In this document: positions 51,892-59,911 of the stretch, one piece after another
Position numbering within the stretch: the stretch's first letter is position 1
Layout: each line of letters starts with the position of its first letter
Assembly (NCBI RefSeq): GCF_025685415.1
Contig: NZ_JAGSYB010000001.1
Span: forward strand, 4,030,001-4,094,000
DNA from: Terriglobus aquaticus
Lineage (GTDB): Bacteria > Acidobacteriota > Terriglobia > Terriglobales > Acidobacteriaceae
Direction of reading: 5' to 3'
Length of the DNA: 64,000 bases
Position numbers and translations under genes: made by a program
Notes under the pieces: model-generated
Told to the model about the DNA's origin: nothing
Databases searched by the model: none
What the model saw: the letters and a program-made list of their open reading frames with translations, nothing else

Positions 51892-51925
51892 AGCGGTTCC
51901 GCGCCTGCCAGCCTGCGGAACCGCT
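51892..51925 (-). terminator. probable terminator of the aminotransferase gene
   Basis: AGCGGTTCCGC (51892-51902) and GCGGAACCGCT (51915-51925) form an eleven-pair stem with a 12-base loop, six bases after the aminotransferase stop. The following minus-strand sequence TTAAAGTG is only modestly T-rich. Confidence 0.5.
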
Positions 51926-51931
51926 ACGTTC

Positions 51932-53224
51932 CTAGTGGACGGGCTTTACCGTGCCCGCGCCGTAGTCGGGGTGCTGCAGGCTGCAGCATGCGTCGGTGCG
52001 TCCGCATATGCAGGTCTGCTCGGCGGCTTGGTTCGGCTTGCGTCCGGCCAGCACCTTTTGCGCGGCGATCAGGCCCTTGCCCCATTCGAAGCCGGGCATG
52101 TTCAGCTTGGTCGCGACCACGTGCTCCAGCGCGCCGACGAGCGCGATGGTGTCCAGCGAATCGAAGAAGCCCAGGTGCGCAAAACGGAAGATCTTGCCCT
52201 GCATCTCGCCCTGGCCGTTGGTGATGGTCGCGCCGAAGCGGCCTTTCAGCTCCTTGCAGATGATGCCGGAGTCGACCCCTTCCGGAGCGTAGACGGCGGT
52301 GGCTGCGGCCGATGGGCACTCCGGTGCGAAGAGGCGGAAGCCGAGCGCGGTGACGGCGGCGCGGGTCATCGCGGCGATCGTCTCGGCGTTCTCGACGAGC
52401 TTCTTGCGGCCTTCCACAAGGCTGCCGGCCGGGTTCTCTGGCGTGGCGGCCTGCGCGGCGATGTAATCCAGCGCGGCACCCAGTGCGGCAATTAGCGCGA
52501 CCGGCGGCGTGTAGGCGCTTTCGCCCTTCACGGCATTCTTGCGTTCCTTACGCAGATCGAAGTAGTAGCGCGGGTTGTAGGTAGCTTCCATGCGGTCCCA
52601 CGCGCGGTCGCTCACGGCCAGGTAGCTCAGTCCCGGCGGGATCATCACAGCCTTCTGCGATCCACCGATCATTACGTCCACGCCCCAGCCGTCCATGTCG
52701 AAGTGGCTGGTGCCCAAACCGGTGATAGCGTCGACGACAAGCAAGGCTTCGGAGTTCGAGTCTTTCAGCAGCTTGGCAACGGCGGGAACGCAGTGGCGTG
52801 CGCCGGTGCTGGTTTCAGTCGCCTGCATGAACACGGCGCGGGTCTCCAGCTTCAGCGCTTCCTTAACCTTGTCGATCGAGAAGGTCTCACCGTACGGAGC
52901 TTCGACCACGTCGACCGCGCAGCCGAAGGCCTTGGCGAGGGCGGTCCAGCGCTCACCGAACTTACCGGCGCTGAGGACCAGGACGCGGTCGCCGGGCGAA
53001 GTCAGGTTGGAGACCGAGGCTTCCATCGCTCCGGTGCCGGACGACGACAGCACGATCACGTCGCTCTTGGTGCCGACGAAGTCCTTGAGTTGCGCGAGCA
53101 CCTTGGTGAACAGCGCGCGGAACTCTGGCGTGCGGTGATGAATGTCGGCAGCAGCCATGGCAAACTGCGCGGCGGGCAGCAGGGGCGTGGGCCCTGGCGT
53201 GAACAGGCGAATCTTCCGGATCAT
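51932..53224 (-). CDS. class V PLP aminotransferase (serine-pyruvate/alanine-glyoxylate type) with cysteine-rich tail
   Basis: 430 residues. Fold-type I class V enzyme: LFTPGPTPLLP at the start, LSSSGTGAMEASVSNL, VVDAITGLGTSHFDMDGWGVDVMIGGSQKAVMIPPGLSYLAVS with the PLP Lys in GSQKA (about residue 195), and RFAHLGFFD near the end. It probably transaminates serine, alanine, glyoxylate or 3-phosphohydroxypyruvate; serA is encoded 7 kb away. Unusual is a tail beyond the normal end, containing CICGRTDACC, which could bind a metal. TACAAT lies six bases before the ATG. Confidence 0.92.
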   Translation of the reverse strand: MIRKIRLFTPGPTPLLPAAQFAMAAADIHHRTPEFRALFTKVLAQLKDFVGTKSDVIVLSSSGTGAMEASVSNLTSPGDRVLVLSAGKFGERWTALAKAFGCAVDVVEAPYGETFSIDKVKEALKLETRAVFMQATETSTGARHCVPAVAKLLKDSNSEALLVVDAITGLGTSHFDMDGWGVDVMIGGSQKAVMIPPGLSYLAVSDRAWDRMEATYNPRYYFDLRKERKNAVKGESAYTPPVALIAALGAALDYIAAQAATPENPAGSLVEGRKKLVENAETIAAMTRAAVTALGFRLFAPECPSAAATAVYAPEGVDSGIICKELKGRFGATITNGQGEMQGKIFRFAHLGFFDSLDTIALVGALEHVVATKLNMPGFEWGKGLIAAQKVLAGRKPNQAAEQTCICGRTDACCSLQHPDYGAGTVKPVH

Positions 53225-53230
53225 GCCCCG

Positions 53231-53236
53231 ATTGTA
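53231..53236 (-). promoter_or_regulatory. -10 box of the aminotransferase gene (leaderless arrangement)
   Basis: TACAAT on the minus strand, six bases before the ATG. A possible plus-strand TACACT for the divergent YqeY-like gene lies about 30 bases before that gene's start. Confidence 0.45.
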
Positions 53237-53300
53237 CTGAGCGACGGGTGTGGTTTCGCTTGGCTACACTGAAAGACGGCACACGGAGCGAGGAACAGTC

Positions 53301-53780
53301 ATGGCGACCATTAGCGAGCAGATCGGCAAAGACATCGTGGAAGCGATGAAGGCGAAGGAGACGCTGCGGCTGGAGACGCTGCGCATGGTCAAGTCGGCGA
53401 TCAAGAACAAGGAGATCGACAAGCGCGAGCCGCTGACCGACGCGGAAACCGTCGCCGTGCTGAACACGCTGGTCAAGCAGCGGCAGGACTCCGCCGAGCA
53501 GTTCGCCAAGGGGAACCGTCCGGAGCTGGCGCAAAAGGAGCAGGACGAGATCAAGCTGCTGCAGGTGTACCTGCCGCAGTCGGCCGGGGAAGACGAGATC
53601 CGCGCCGTGGTGCAGGGAGCCGTTGCGCACCTGGCCGCGGGTGGCACCACGCCCGGGCCGAAGGACATGGGGCCTGCCATGCGCATAGTGCAGCAGCGAA
53701 TCCTGGCCAGCGGCCTGCATGCCGACAACAAAACGGTGAGCGCCATTCTGAAGGAAGAGCTAGCAAAGAGCGCCGCTTAA
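53301..53780 (+). CDS. GatB/YqeY domain protein
   Basis: 159 residues, full length for YqeY. All-helical with family landmarks: DIVEAMKAKETLRLETLRMVKSAIKNKEID, VLNTLVKQRQDSAEQF, EIKLLQVYLPQ and DMGPAMRIV. The domain is the same as the tail of GatB and is thought to bind tRNA or act as an amidotransferase accessory. ATG 53301 is used because upstream residues do not fit the family, and GAGCGAGG lies before it. Independent of gatB at 40401. Confidence 0.92.
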   Translation: MATISEQIGKDIVEAMKAKETLRLETLRMVKSAIKNKEIDKREPLTDAETVAVLNTLVKQRQDSAEQFAKGNRPELAQKEQDEIKLLQVYLPQSAGEDEIRAVVQGAVAHLAAGGTTPGPKDMGPAMRIVQQRILASGLHADNKTVSAILKEELAKSAA

Positions 53781-53805
53781 GAGGCTGGCCTCGCGGTCAT
53801 CCGAC

Positions 53806-54264
53806 TTACTTCAGCTTCAGCATCATCTCGTTCGTGCCTTCGAAGCCGAACTTCTCGTAGATGGGCTTGCCGAACTTGGATGCGTGCAGCGTTATGGCTT
53901 TGGCGCCACGGCTGCGGCACTCGTCGATGAGCATCTGCAGCATCTGTTTGGCAATGCCGCGACCGCGAGCCGCCGGAGCTGTGTAGAAGTTCAGCAGGTA
54001 GGGGCGCATGGGCTCAGCGTCCATCCAGTGCGGTGGGAAGTCGGCGAAGAAGACGCCGGCGCTGGCAATGGCCTCACCGTTCTCCTCTGCGATCACGCCC
54101 GCGTAGCGGCCATCGCGCAGGCGCTTGCGCACCCAGGGCTCGTGCGCCAGGGACATGGCGTCCATCTGCTCTGGCGTGGCGAACTTGTTGTCGCCGAACA
54201 TCTTGGCGCGGTGCTGCGTGATCAGAACGGCGTCGTCCGGAGTGGCGTGGCGAATGGCTTCCAA
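53806..54264 (-). CDS. GNAT-family N-acetyltransferase
   Basis: 152 residues. GNAT fold: IRHATPDDAVLITQHRAKMFGD at the N-terminus, YAGVIAEENGEAIASAGVFF, then the acetyl-CoA loop ARGRGIAKQMLQMLIDECRSRGAKAITLHAS (Q/RxxGxA, about 100-115) and the end KPIYEKFGFEGTNEMML. It acetylates an unknown amine or peptide N-terminus. The start is TTG 54264 with AGAGGA five bases upstream. Confidence 0.92.
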   Translation of the reverse strand: MEAIRHATPDDAVLITQHRAKMFGDNKFATPEQMDAMSLAHEPWVRKRLRDGRYAGVIAEENGEAIASAGVFFADFPPHWMDAEPMRPYLLNFYTAPAARGRGIAKQMLQMLIDECRSRGAKAITLHASKFGKPIYEKFGFEGTNEMMLKLK

Positions 54265-54318
54265 GCGGGTCCTCTGTCTTTATGGTAGCGCCGGGCGCTT
54301 ACGATAAGGTCTGCTGCC

Positions 54319-55404
54319 ATGCCCAAGCCGATCAGCCTCCAACTGAATCCTGCACTGCTGCCCATGGGGTCACGCGTCTGTGTGGCAGCGTCAGGTGGGG
54401 CGGATTCGACGGCGCTGCTGCTGGCCTTGCACGAGGCGGCGACTGCCCTCGGCATTGGGTTGAGTGCGGCGCACCTGCACCACGGCATACGCGGGTCGGA
54501 GGCCGATGCGGACCGGGATTTCGTGCGGGCGTTGTGCCTGCGTCTAAACCTGCCCCTGCATGAGGCGGAGGCGGACGTGCCCGCGACCGCGGCGGTCGCC
54601 GGGGAAGGGCTGGAGGAAGCGGCCCGCAATGCACGGCTCGGGTTCTTCGCGAGGCTCTTGGGGAACGGCGCTGCGGATCGTGTCGCAACGGCCCACACCG
54701 CGGACGACCAGGCCGAAACCGTGTTGATGAAGCTGCTGCGTGGCGCCTGGATCGAGGGCCTGGGCGGCATTGCACCGGCGCTGCCAGTCGATACTGACGG
54801 GCGGCCCTGCCGCGAGGGCGGCGTCGGCCAGATCGTCCGGCCGCTGCTGGGCGCCACGCGGGAGCAGGTGATCGCGTTTCTGAAGAGCCGCGGGCAGGTC
54901 TGGAGAGAGGACGCCACCAACGCCGATCCGGCGTTTACGCGCAACCGCATCCGCGCGGAGCTGATGCCGCTGCTGCGGACGTTCAACCCGGGCGTGGTGG
55001 CCACGCTGGGCGCAACAGCCGAGCTGGCCCGTGAGGAAGATCGGCGCTGGCAACCGGAGATCGTCCGGGTGTACCAGGAACTGGCAGTGGCGGGCCGGCC
55101 GGTGCGGGGCGGCGGCCGGGCGGTGAGCACGGCACCGGACGAGCAGACGGTTGCGTTTGACCTGGCGCGGCTGAAGGTGCTGGACCTGCCGGCCCGGCGC
55201 AGACTGCTGCGGTTTGCGGCAGAACGGATGGGGGTACCGCTGAACTCCGCGGAAACGGCCCGCGTGCTGCAACTGGCCGGCCTGGCACCGCCCGACAGCT
55301 TGCCCGACCCTACGGTCCCCTCGCGGCCCAATAGCCGCCTCCAGCTCCGGGACGGTCTGCGGGCAGAGCGCAGCGTGCGGGAACTTAGGCTGTCGCGCGG
55401 CTGA
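54319..55404 (+). CDS. tilS: tRNA(Ile)-lysidine synthase
   Basis: 361 residues. The PP-loop ATP-pyrophosphatase motif [13 protein letters not shown] (about residue 29-41) binds ATP. Further family motifs are [46 protein letters not shown] and [26 protein letters not shown]. The enzyme adds lysine to C34 of tRNA-Ile so that it reads AUA. The C-terminal domain is short compared with E. coli TilS, as in many phyla. It lies upstream of ftsH, a pairing common in many bacteria. Confidence 0.95.
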   Translation: MPKPISLQLNPALLPMGSRVCVAASGGADSTALLLALHEAATALGIGLSAAHLHHGIRGSEADADRDFVRALCLRLNLPLHEAEADVPATAAVAGEGLEEAARNARLGFFARLLGNGAADRVATAHTADDQAETVLMKLLRGAWIEGLGGIAPALPVDTDGRPCREGGVGQIVRPLLGATREQVIAFLKSRGQVWREDATNADPAFTRNRIRAELMPLLRTFNPGVVATLGATAELAREEDRRWQPEIVRVYQELAVAGRPVRGGGRAVSTAPDEQTVAFDLARLKVLDLPARRRLLRFAAERMGVPLNSAETARVLQLAGLAPPDSLPDPTVPSRPNSRLQLRDGLRAERSVRELRLSRG

Positions 55405-55616
55405 CATCCCCGACTTGTGTCCTACTACCGAACGAAAAGGTTACAGATCGCGACATCGTCGCGGGCCATTCCGGGAGTAGAATCTTCGGAAACAGCGCAC
55501 GAAACCCCGGCCGCGTCCGAGCGGAGATTTGCGCGTCTAATGATCAAGGTTGGTTGTGCACGGCCGGTGCGCAGCCTGGGGCGCCTCTAAAGCGCGCCGA
55601 AAGAGGGGTAGCAATT

Positions 55617-57536
55617 TTGAATAGCACGGTGAAGACGATCCTGATCTGGGTGCTGATGATCGGCTGCCTGGTGTCCGTGTGGCAGATTGTCGCGCGCACC
55701 AGCGGTGGAGCGCATGACACCGGTATCAGCCTGACACAGTTGCAGGACTATGCCGACAAGGGCCGCATCAGCGAAATTACGGTCAACGGCACTGAGGTAA
55801 CGGGCAAATACAAGGACAACAAGGACTCGTTCCACACGACGATTCCTGCGAATTATCCGAATCTGTACGACAATCTGCGCACCAAGGGCGTGAACGTCAC
55901 GATCAAGGACCCCAGCAGCAACTTCTGGGTGGCGGCTCTGATCCAGTTGACGCCGGTCCTGTTGATGGTGGCGCTGTTCCTGTTCCTGATGCGGCAGATG
56001 CAGTCGGGCGGCAACAAGGCGCTGAGCTTCGGCAAGAGCCGCGCTCGCCTGTTGAGCCTGCAGCAGAAGAAGGTCACCTTTAAGGACGTCGCCGGCGTGA
56101 ACGAGGCGAAGGAAGAACTGAAGGAGATCATCGAGTTCCTGCGCGAGTCGCAGAAGTTCCAGAAGCTGGGCGGCCGCATCCCCAAGGGTGTGCTGCTGGT
56201 CGGACCTCCGGGAACTGGTAAGACCCTGCTGGCCCGCGCTGTGGCCGGCGAGGCGAACGTTCCGTTCTTCTCGATCTCCGGTTCCGACTTCGTCGAGATG
56301 TTCGTCGGCGTGGGTGCGAGCCGCGTTCGCGACCTGTTTGAGCAGGGCAAGAAGAACGCGCCTTGCATCATTTTTATCGATGAAATCGATGCGGTCGGTC
56401 GTCACCGTGGCGCCGGCCTGGGCGGCGGACACGACGAGCGTGAGCAGACGCTGAACCAGTTACTCGTCGAGATGGACGGCTTCGAGTCGAACGAGGGCGT
56501 GATCCTGATCGCCGCGACAAACCGGCCTGACGTTCTCGATCCGGCTCTGCTGCGTCCGGGCCGCTTCGACCGCCGCGTGATCGTCGACCGTCCGGACATA
56601 CGTGGCCGCGAGGAAGTTCTGCGCGTTCATGCCAAGAAGGTTCCGATGGCGGACGACGTGAACCTGAACGTTCTGGCCCGTGGCACACCGGGTTTCAGCG
56701 GCGCCGACCTGGCCAACATGGTCAATGAAGCTGCCCTGACCGCGGCGCGCTACAACCGCAAGGCCGTACACATGTACGACTTTGAGGTCGCGAAGGACAA
56801 GGTGCTGATGGGTGCCGAGCGCAAGAGCATGCTGCTTTCGGACGAGGAAAAGAAGGTGACGGCGTACCACGAGGCCGGCCACGTTCTGGTCGCGGCAATG
56901 CGCGACCACTCCGACCCGCTGCACAAGGTGACGATCATCCCGCGCGGCATGGCGCTAGGTGTGACCATGCACCTGCCGCAGGAAGACAAGCACACCGTGA
57001 CGCGGGACTACCTGGAGTCGCAGCTTGCCATCTTCATGGGCGGTCGCTGCGCGGAGGAGATCTTCCTGAAGCAGATGACGACTGGTGCTGGCAACGACAT
57101 TGAGCGCGCGACCGACCTGGCCCGCCGCATGGTGTGCGAGTACGGCATGTCCAAGATGGGTCCGATGACCTACGGCAAGAAGGAAGGTGGCGAAATCTTC
57201 CTTGGCCGTGAAATCCAGCAGCACCGGGACTTCTCGGACGACACCGCGGAGCAGATTGACGCCGAAGTGAAGAAGTTCGTTCACGACGGCTACAGCTCGG
57301 CGTACCAGATTCTTGATTCCAACCACGACATCATGCACCGCATGAGCCAGTTGTTGCTGGAACGCGAGACGCTGGATGCTGATGAAATTCGCCTGATCAT
57401 CGAGGGCAAGGACTTGCCGCCGATGAAGTCGCCGCTGGCTCATGCCGAGCCGGGCGATGGCGATACGCAGAAGGTCCTGAAGCCGGAGAGCGGACGCGCT
57501 CCGGGTTTCGGGGAAGGTCGTCCTTCGCACGCATAA
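55617..57536 (+). CDS. ftsH: ATP-dependent zinc metalloprotease FtsH
   Basis: 639 residues. Membrane spans at about 7-25 ([15 protein letters not shown]) and 105-125 ([18 protein letters not shown]). AAA domain: Walker A GPPGTGKT (196-203), Walker B IIFIDE (251-256) and RPGRFDRR (SRH, about 313). The M41 protease has HEAGH (418-422). It degrades misfolded membrane and regulatory proteins. TTG 55617 is chosen because AGAGGGG lies eight bases upstream and the next residues match the family start; an upstream in-frame extension has no support. TAGAAT at 55478-55483 is a tentative -10 box, giving a leader of about 130 bases. Confidence 0.96.
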   Translation: MNSTVKTILIWVLMIGCLVSVWQIVARTSGGAHDTGISLTQLQDYADKGRISEITVNGTEVTGKYKDNKDSFHTTIPANYPNLYDNLRTKGVNVTIKDPSSNFWVAALIQLTPVLLMVALFLFLMRQMQSGGNKALSFGKSRARLLSLQQKKVTFKDVAGVNEAKEELKEIIEFLRESQKFQKLGGRIPKGVLLVGPPGTGKTLLARAVAGEANVPFFSISGSDFVEMFVGVGASRVRDLFEQGKKNAPCIIFIDEIDAVGRHRGAGLGGGHDEREQTLNQLLVEMDGFESNEGVILIAATNRPDVLDPALLRPGRFDRRVIVDRPDIRGREEVLRVHAKKVPMADDVNLNVLARGTPGFSGADLANMVNEAALTAARYNRKAVHMYDFEVAKDKVLMGAERKSMLLSDEEKKVTAYHEAGHVLVAAMRDHSDPLHKVTIIPRGMALGVTMHLPQEDKHTVTRDYLESQLAIFMGGRCAEEIFLKQMTTGAGNDIERATDLARRMVCEYGMSKMGPMTYGKKEGGEIFLGREIQQHRDFSDDTAEQIDAEVKKFVHDGYSSAYQILDSNHDIMHRMSQLLLERETLDADEIRLIIEGKDLPPMKSPLAHAEPGDGDTQKVLKPESGRAPGFGEGRPSHA

Positions 57537-57555
57537 GGGCAACCAATCAGAAACG

Positions 57556-57592
57556 CGACGAGGCAGCTCTTGGAGCTGCCTCGTTGCTTTTG
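57556..57592 (+). terminator. intrinsic terminator of ftsH
   Basis: ACGAGGCAGCTC (57559-57570) and GAGCTGCCTCGT (57574-57585) form a twelve-pair stem around TTG, extended to fifteen with one wobble, then four T. Confidence 0.88.
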
Positions 57593-57689
57593 GACAATGA
57601 ATGCGCTGCGGACCCGTCGCCGAGAGCCTTCGGAGTGGCTGACCCCTCCTCCTTGGCACGTCTGCCGCCCGCGTTTCGTGCCCGGCCGC

Positions 57690-58106
57690 TTACGCCAGTA
57701 CCGGACGCACCCATTCGCCGCCGACGGCCAGATCGGCCGGCAGGGAGACCTCCAGCGAAAGTGACACGATGCTCCTGCGGGCGGCGCGGTGGAGGTGGGC
57801 GCACGAGCAACGCTCGGCCAGCAGAAGGTGGCTTTCACGGCTCAGTTCCAGGCCCTGTCCCAGGAAGGAGGCGTACAGGTCCACCAGCGCCCTGCCTTGT
57901 GTTTCCACCTGCAACTGCACCGATGTGGCGCTGATCATCTGTCGAGAGAGCACCCACCCGCAGGCGCGATCAATCGCGTCCAGCAGTCCGGGCAGCAGAT
58001 CATCACCGCTGCGGGGACTGACGGCACGTAGACGAAGCTGCGGAGCATGCGCAGCATCGCCTGAGGCGCCCGGCAGCGCATTGAGCAAAGTTAGAAAGTT
58101 CTTCAC
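57690..58106 (-). CDS. conserved-looking hypothetical protein
   Basis: About 138 residues from GTG 58106; a TTG at 58136 would add ten residues. I recognise no domain. It has amphipathic helices (NFLTLLNALPGA, DDLLPGLLDAIDRACGWVL, ALVDLYASFLGQGLEL) and strand-like segments (SVQLQVETQG, SIVSLSLEVSLPADL), with one cysteine pair (CSC). Its residue pattern is protein-like, unlike the Arg/Ser-rich readings in other frames. It lies between the ftsH terminator and acpS on the opposite strand. No ribosome binding site is clear, so the start is a guess. Confidence 0.6.
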   Translation of the reverse strand: MKNFLTLLNALPGASGDAAHAPQLRLRAVSPRSGDDLLPGLLDAIDRACGWVLSRQMISATSVQLQVETQGRALVDLYASFLGQGLELSRESHLLLAERCSCAHLHRAARRSIVSLSLEVSLPADLAVGGEWVRPVLA

Positions 58107-58222
58107 GTAAAGAGTTATCGGCGGGAAGATCGGCAATCTCTGGCTTTGGCTGCATCCGGGCCGTCCGAAGATGGTACGGTCAACAGGATGCAGAGCTTTC
58201 GCTTTCGGCGGCCAAGCGGCCG

Positions 58223-58603
58223 ATGATCTTAGGGACAGGATCGGACCTGATGGAAATCCGTCGCATCGAGGAGTCCATCGAGCGTTATGGCGAACGGTTT
58301 CTGCAGCGGGTCTTCACGCCGGCCGAGGTGGAGTACTGCCGGCGCAAGGTCCACAACGCGGCGGAAAGCTTTGCGGCGAGGTTCGCGGCAAAGGAGGCCG
58401 CGGCCAAGGCGCTGGGCACCGGCATCGCCCAGGGTGTGGCGTGGACGGAGATCGAGGTGCGACGGTTGCCCGGGCAGCGGCCCACGCTGCATTTCACTGG
58501 ACGGGCCGCGGAACGTGCGGCTCGCATGGGTGTCGCACACGCTCACCTGACGCTGTCGCACAGCCGCGAAGTCGCGCTGGCGGTGGTCATGCTGGAAAAC
58601 TGA
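58223..58603 (+). CDS. acpS: holo-[acyl-carrier-protein] synthase
   Basis: 126 residues, the normal size. It transfers 4'-phosphopantetheine from CoA to acyl carrier protein. The Mg-binding residues are D8 (GTGSDLMEI) and E58 (FAAKEAAAKALG). The family end HLTLSHSREVALAVVMLE is intact. ATG 58223 matches the family start. It is followed, after 119 bases, by the MCE protein gene. Confidence 0.95.
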   Translation: MILGTGSDLMEIRRIEESIERYGERFLQRVFTPAEVEYCRRKVHNAAESFAARFAAKEAAAKALGTGIAQGVAWTEIEVRRLPGQRPTLHFTGRAAERAARMGVAHAHLTLSHSREVALAVVMLEN

Positions 58604-58722
58604 CTCGGGAAAGAGCGCGGGCGATGGCGTGTTTCGAAACCGGAGCGCACCTCGCAGCATCACACAAAGAGCACTAACCAGCTCACATTTTCCGTCGGCG
58701 CTCTGCGCCGTCCAGGGATAGC

Positions 58723-59808
58723 ATGCCCAGTCAAACCGAAGTCCGTTGGTCCCAGCTCAAGGTCGGCGTAATTGTTCTGATCGCTGTCATTCTTCTTGTT
58801 CTGCTGCTGTTCTTGATGACGAGCTCGCAGGGAACCAGCGTGTTTACGCACAAGATCACGGTACGCAGCTACTTCGAGAATGCCTCCGGCCTCAAAGAGG
58901 GCGCGGCCGTCAACCTGCAGGGCGTGACCATCGGCAACGTGAAGCAGGTAAAGGTCGTCAACGATCCCACCCGCAAGCTGACGCCGGTGGAAGTGACAAT
59001 GAAGCTGGACAAGAAGTACATTGACGCTTTGCACAAGGACACCAAGTCGGCGTTGTCCACGGTGGGTGTTCTCGGTGACACCGTTGTTGACCTGAATTCG
59101 CAGACCTCGACCGGGCCCCAACTGCAGGACGGCGACGAACTGAAGACCCTGGAGACGCCTAACCTGCAGGACGTGGTGAAGGCCAGCCAAGGCACGATCG
59201 AGAGCCTGAACGTAACGCTTGCCAAGCTTGACCGGATTGTGGACAACATTTCTCAGGGCAAGGGCGCCATCGGCGAACTGGTGTACGACGACACCCTGTA
59301 CAAGCGCGCGAACGAAACCGTCGGGCAGTTGCAGATTCTGTCGCACAAGTTGAACGATGGTCATGGCACGATTGGCAAGCTGCTGAACGACGAGACCATG
59401 TACAACAAGCTGAACCAGTCCGTGGGCCAGTTGAACGGAATGATCGCGGACATCAACGCAGGCAAGGGTTCCGCGGGCAAGCTGCTGAAGGATGATGCGC
59501 TCTATAACAACCTGAATCAGACCTTGCAGCACGCCAACAACATCATGGCCGATGCGGACGCTGGCAAGGGAGGATTGGGACTGCTGACCAAAAATCAGGA
59601 GTTCGCGAACAAGCTGAACGACACCGTCACGCGGCTGAACAGCATCCTGACCGGAATCGACAACGGGCAGGGAACAGCCGGTCTGCTGGTGAAGGATCCG
59701 GCGCTGTACCACAACCTCGATAAGCTGGCGACGGACTCCCAGCAGCTGGTGAACACGATCCGCTCCGACCCAAAGAAGTATCTGACGATTCACTTCAAGG
59801 TGTTCTAG
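58723..59808 (+). CDS. MlaD/MCE-domain protein with five 34-residue C-terminal repeats
   Basis: 361 residues. A single N-terminal membrane span (VGVIVLIAVILLVLLLFLM, about 14-32) is followed by one MCE domain at about 40-125 (VRSYFENASGLKEGAAVNLQGVTIGNV, VTMKLDKKY, STVGVLGDTVVDL). Five tandem repeats of exactly 34 residues (180-350) then share GxxGxLxxDxxLYxxLN. MCE proteins form rings that shuttle phospholipids between membranes. The permease and ATPase partners (MlaE, MlaF) are not next to it. The repeats are probably a helical stalk crossing the periplasm; this is inference. Confidence 0.92.
   Translation: MPSQTEVRWSQLKVGVIVLIAVILLVLLLFLMTSSQGTSVFTHKITVRSYFENASGLKEGAAVNLQGVTIGNVKQVKVVNDPTRKLTPVEVTMKLDKKYIDALHKDTKSALSTVGVLGDTVVDLNSQTSTGPQLQDGDELKTLETPNLQDVVKASQGTIESLNVTLAKLDRIVDNISQGKGAIGELVYDDTLYKRANETVGQLQILSHKLNDGHGTIGKLLNDETMYNKLNQSVGQLNGMIADINAGKGSAGKLLKDDALYNNLNQTLQHANNIMADADAGKGGLGLLTKNQEFANKLNDTVTRLNSILTGIDNGQGTAGLLVKDPALYHNLDKLATDSQQLVNTIRSDPKKYLTIHFKVF
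59260..59772 (+). repeat. five in-frame 102-bp repeats in the MCE gene
   Basis: Repeat units begin at residues 180, 214, 248, 282 and 316, with no insertion or deletion between them. Conserved columns: G at 2 and 5, L at 7, D/N at 10, Y at 14, L/N near 17-18 and G at 34; the last is degenerate. Confidence 0.85.
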
Positions 59809-59827
59809 CCATCGTGTGTGGATGACG

Positions 59828-59859
59828 AAGGGGGCGGCTCTTCGGAGCCGCCCCCTTTT
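59828..59859 (+). terminator. intrinsic terminator of the MCE gene
   Basis: GGGGGCGGCTC (59830-59840) and GAGCCGCCCCC (59845-59855) close a TTCG tetraloop, extended by two A-T pairs and followed by four T. Confidence 0.9.
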
Positions 59860-59911
59860 CTGTTCCAGACCGATTTTCCTTTCTTCGATGGGTCGCGTGA
59901 AGCACCCATCA

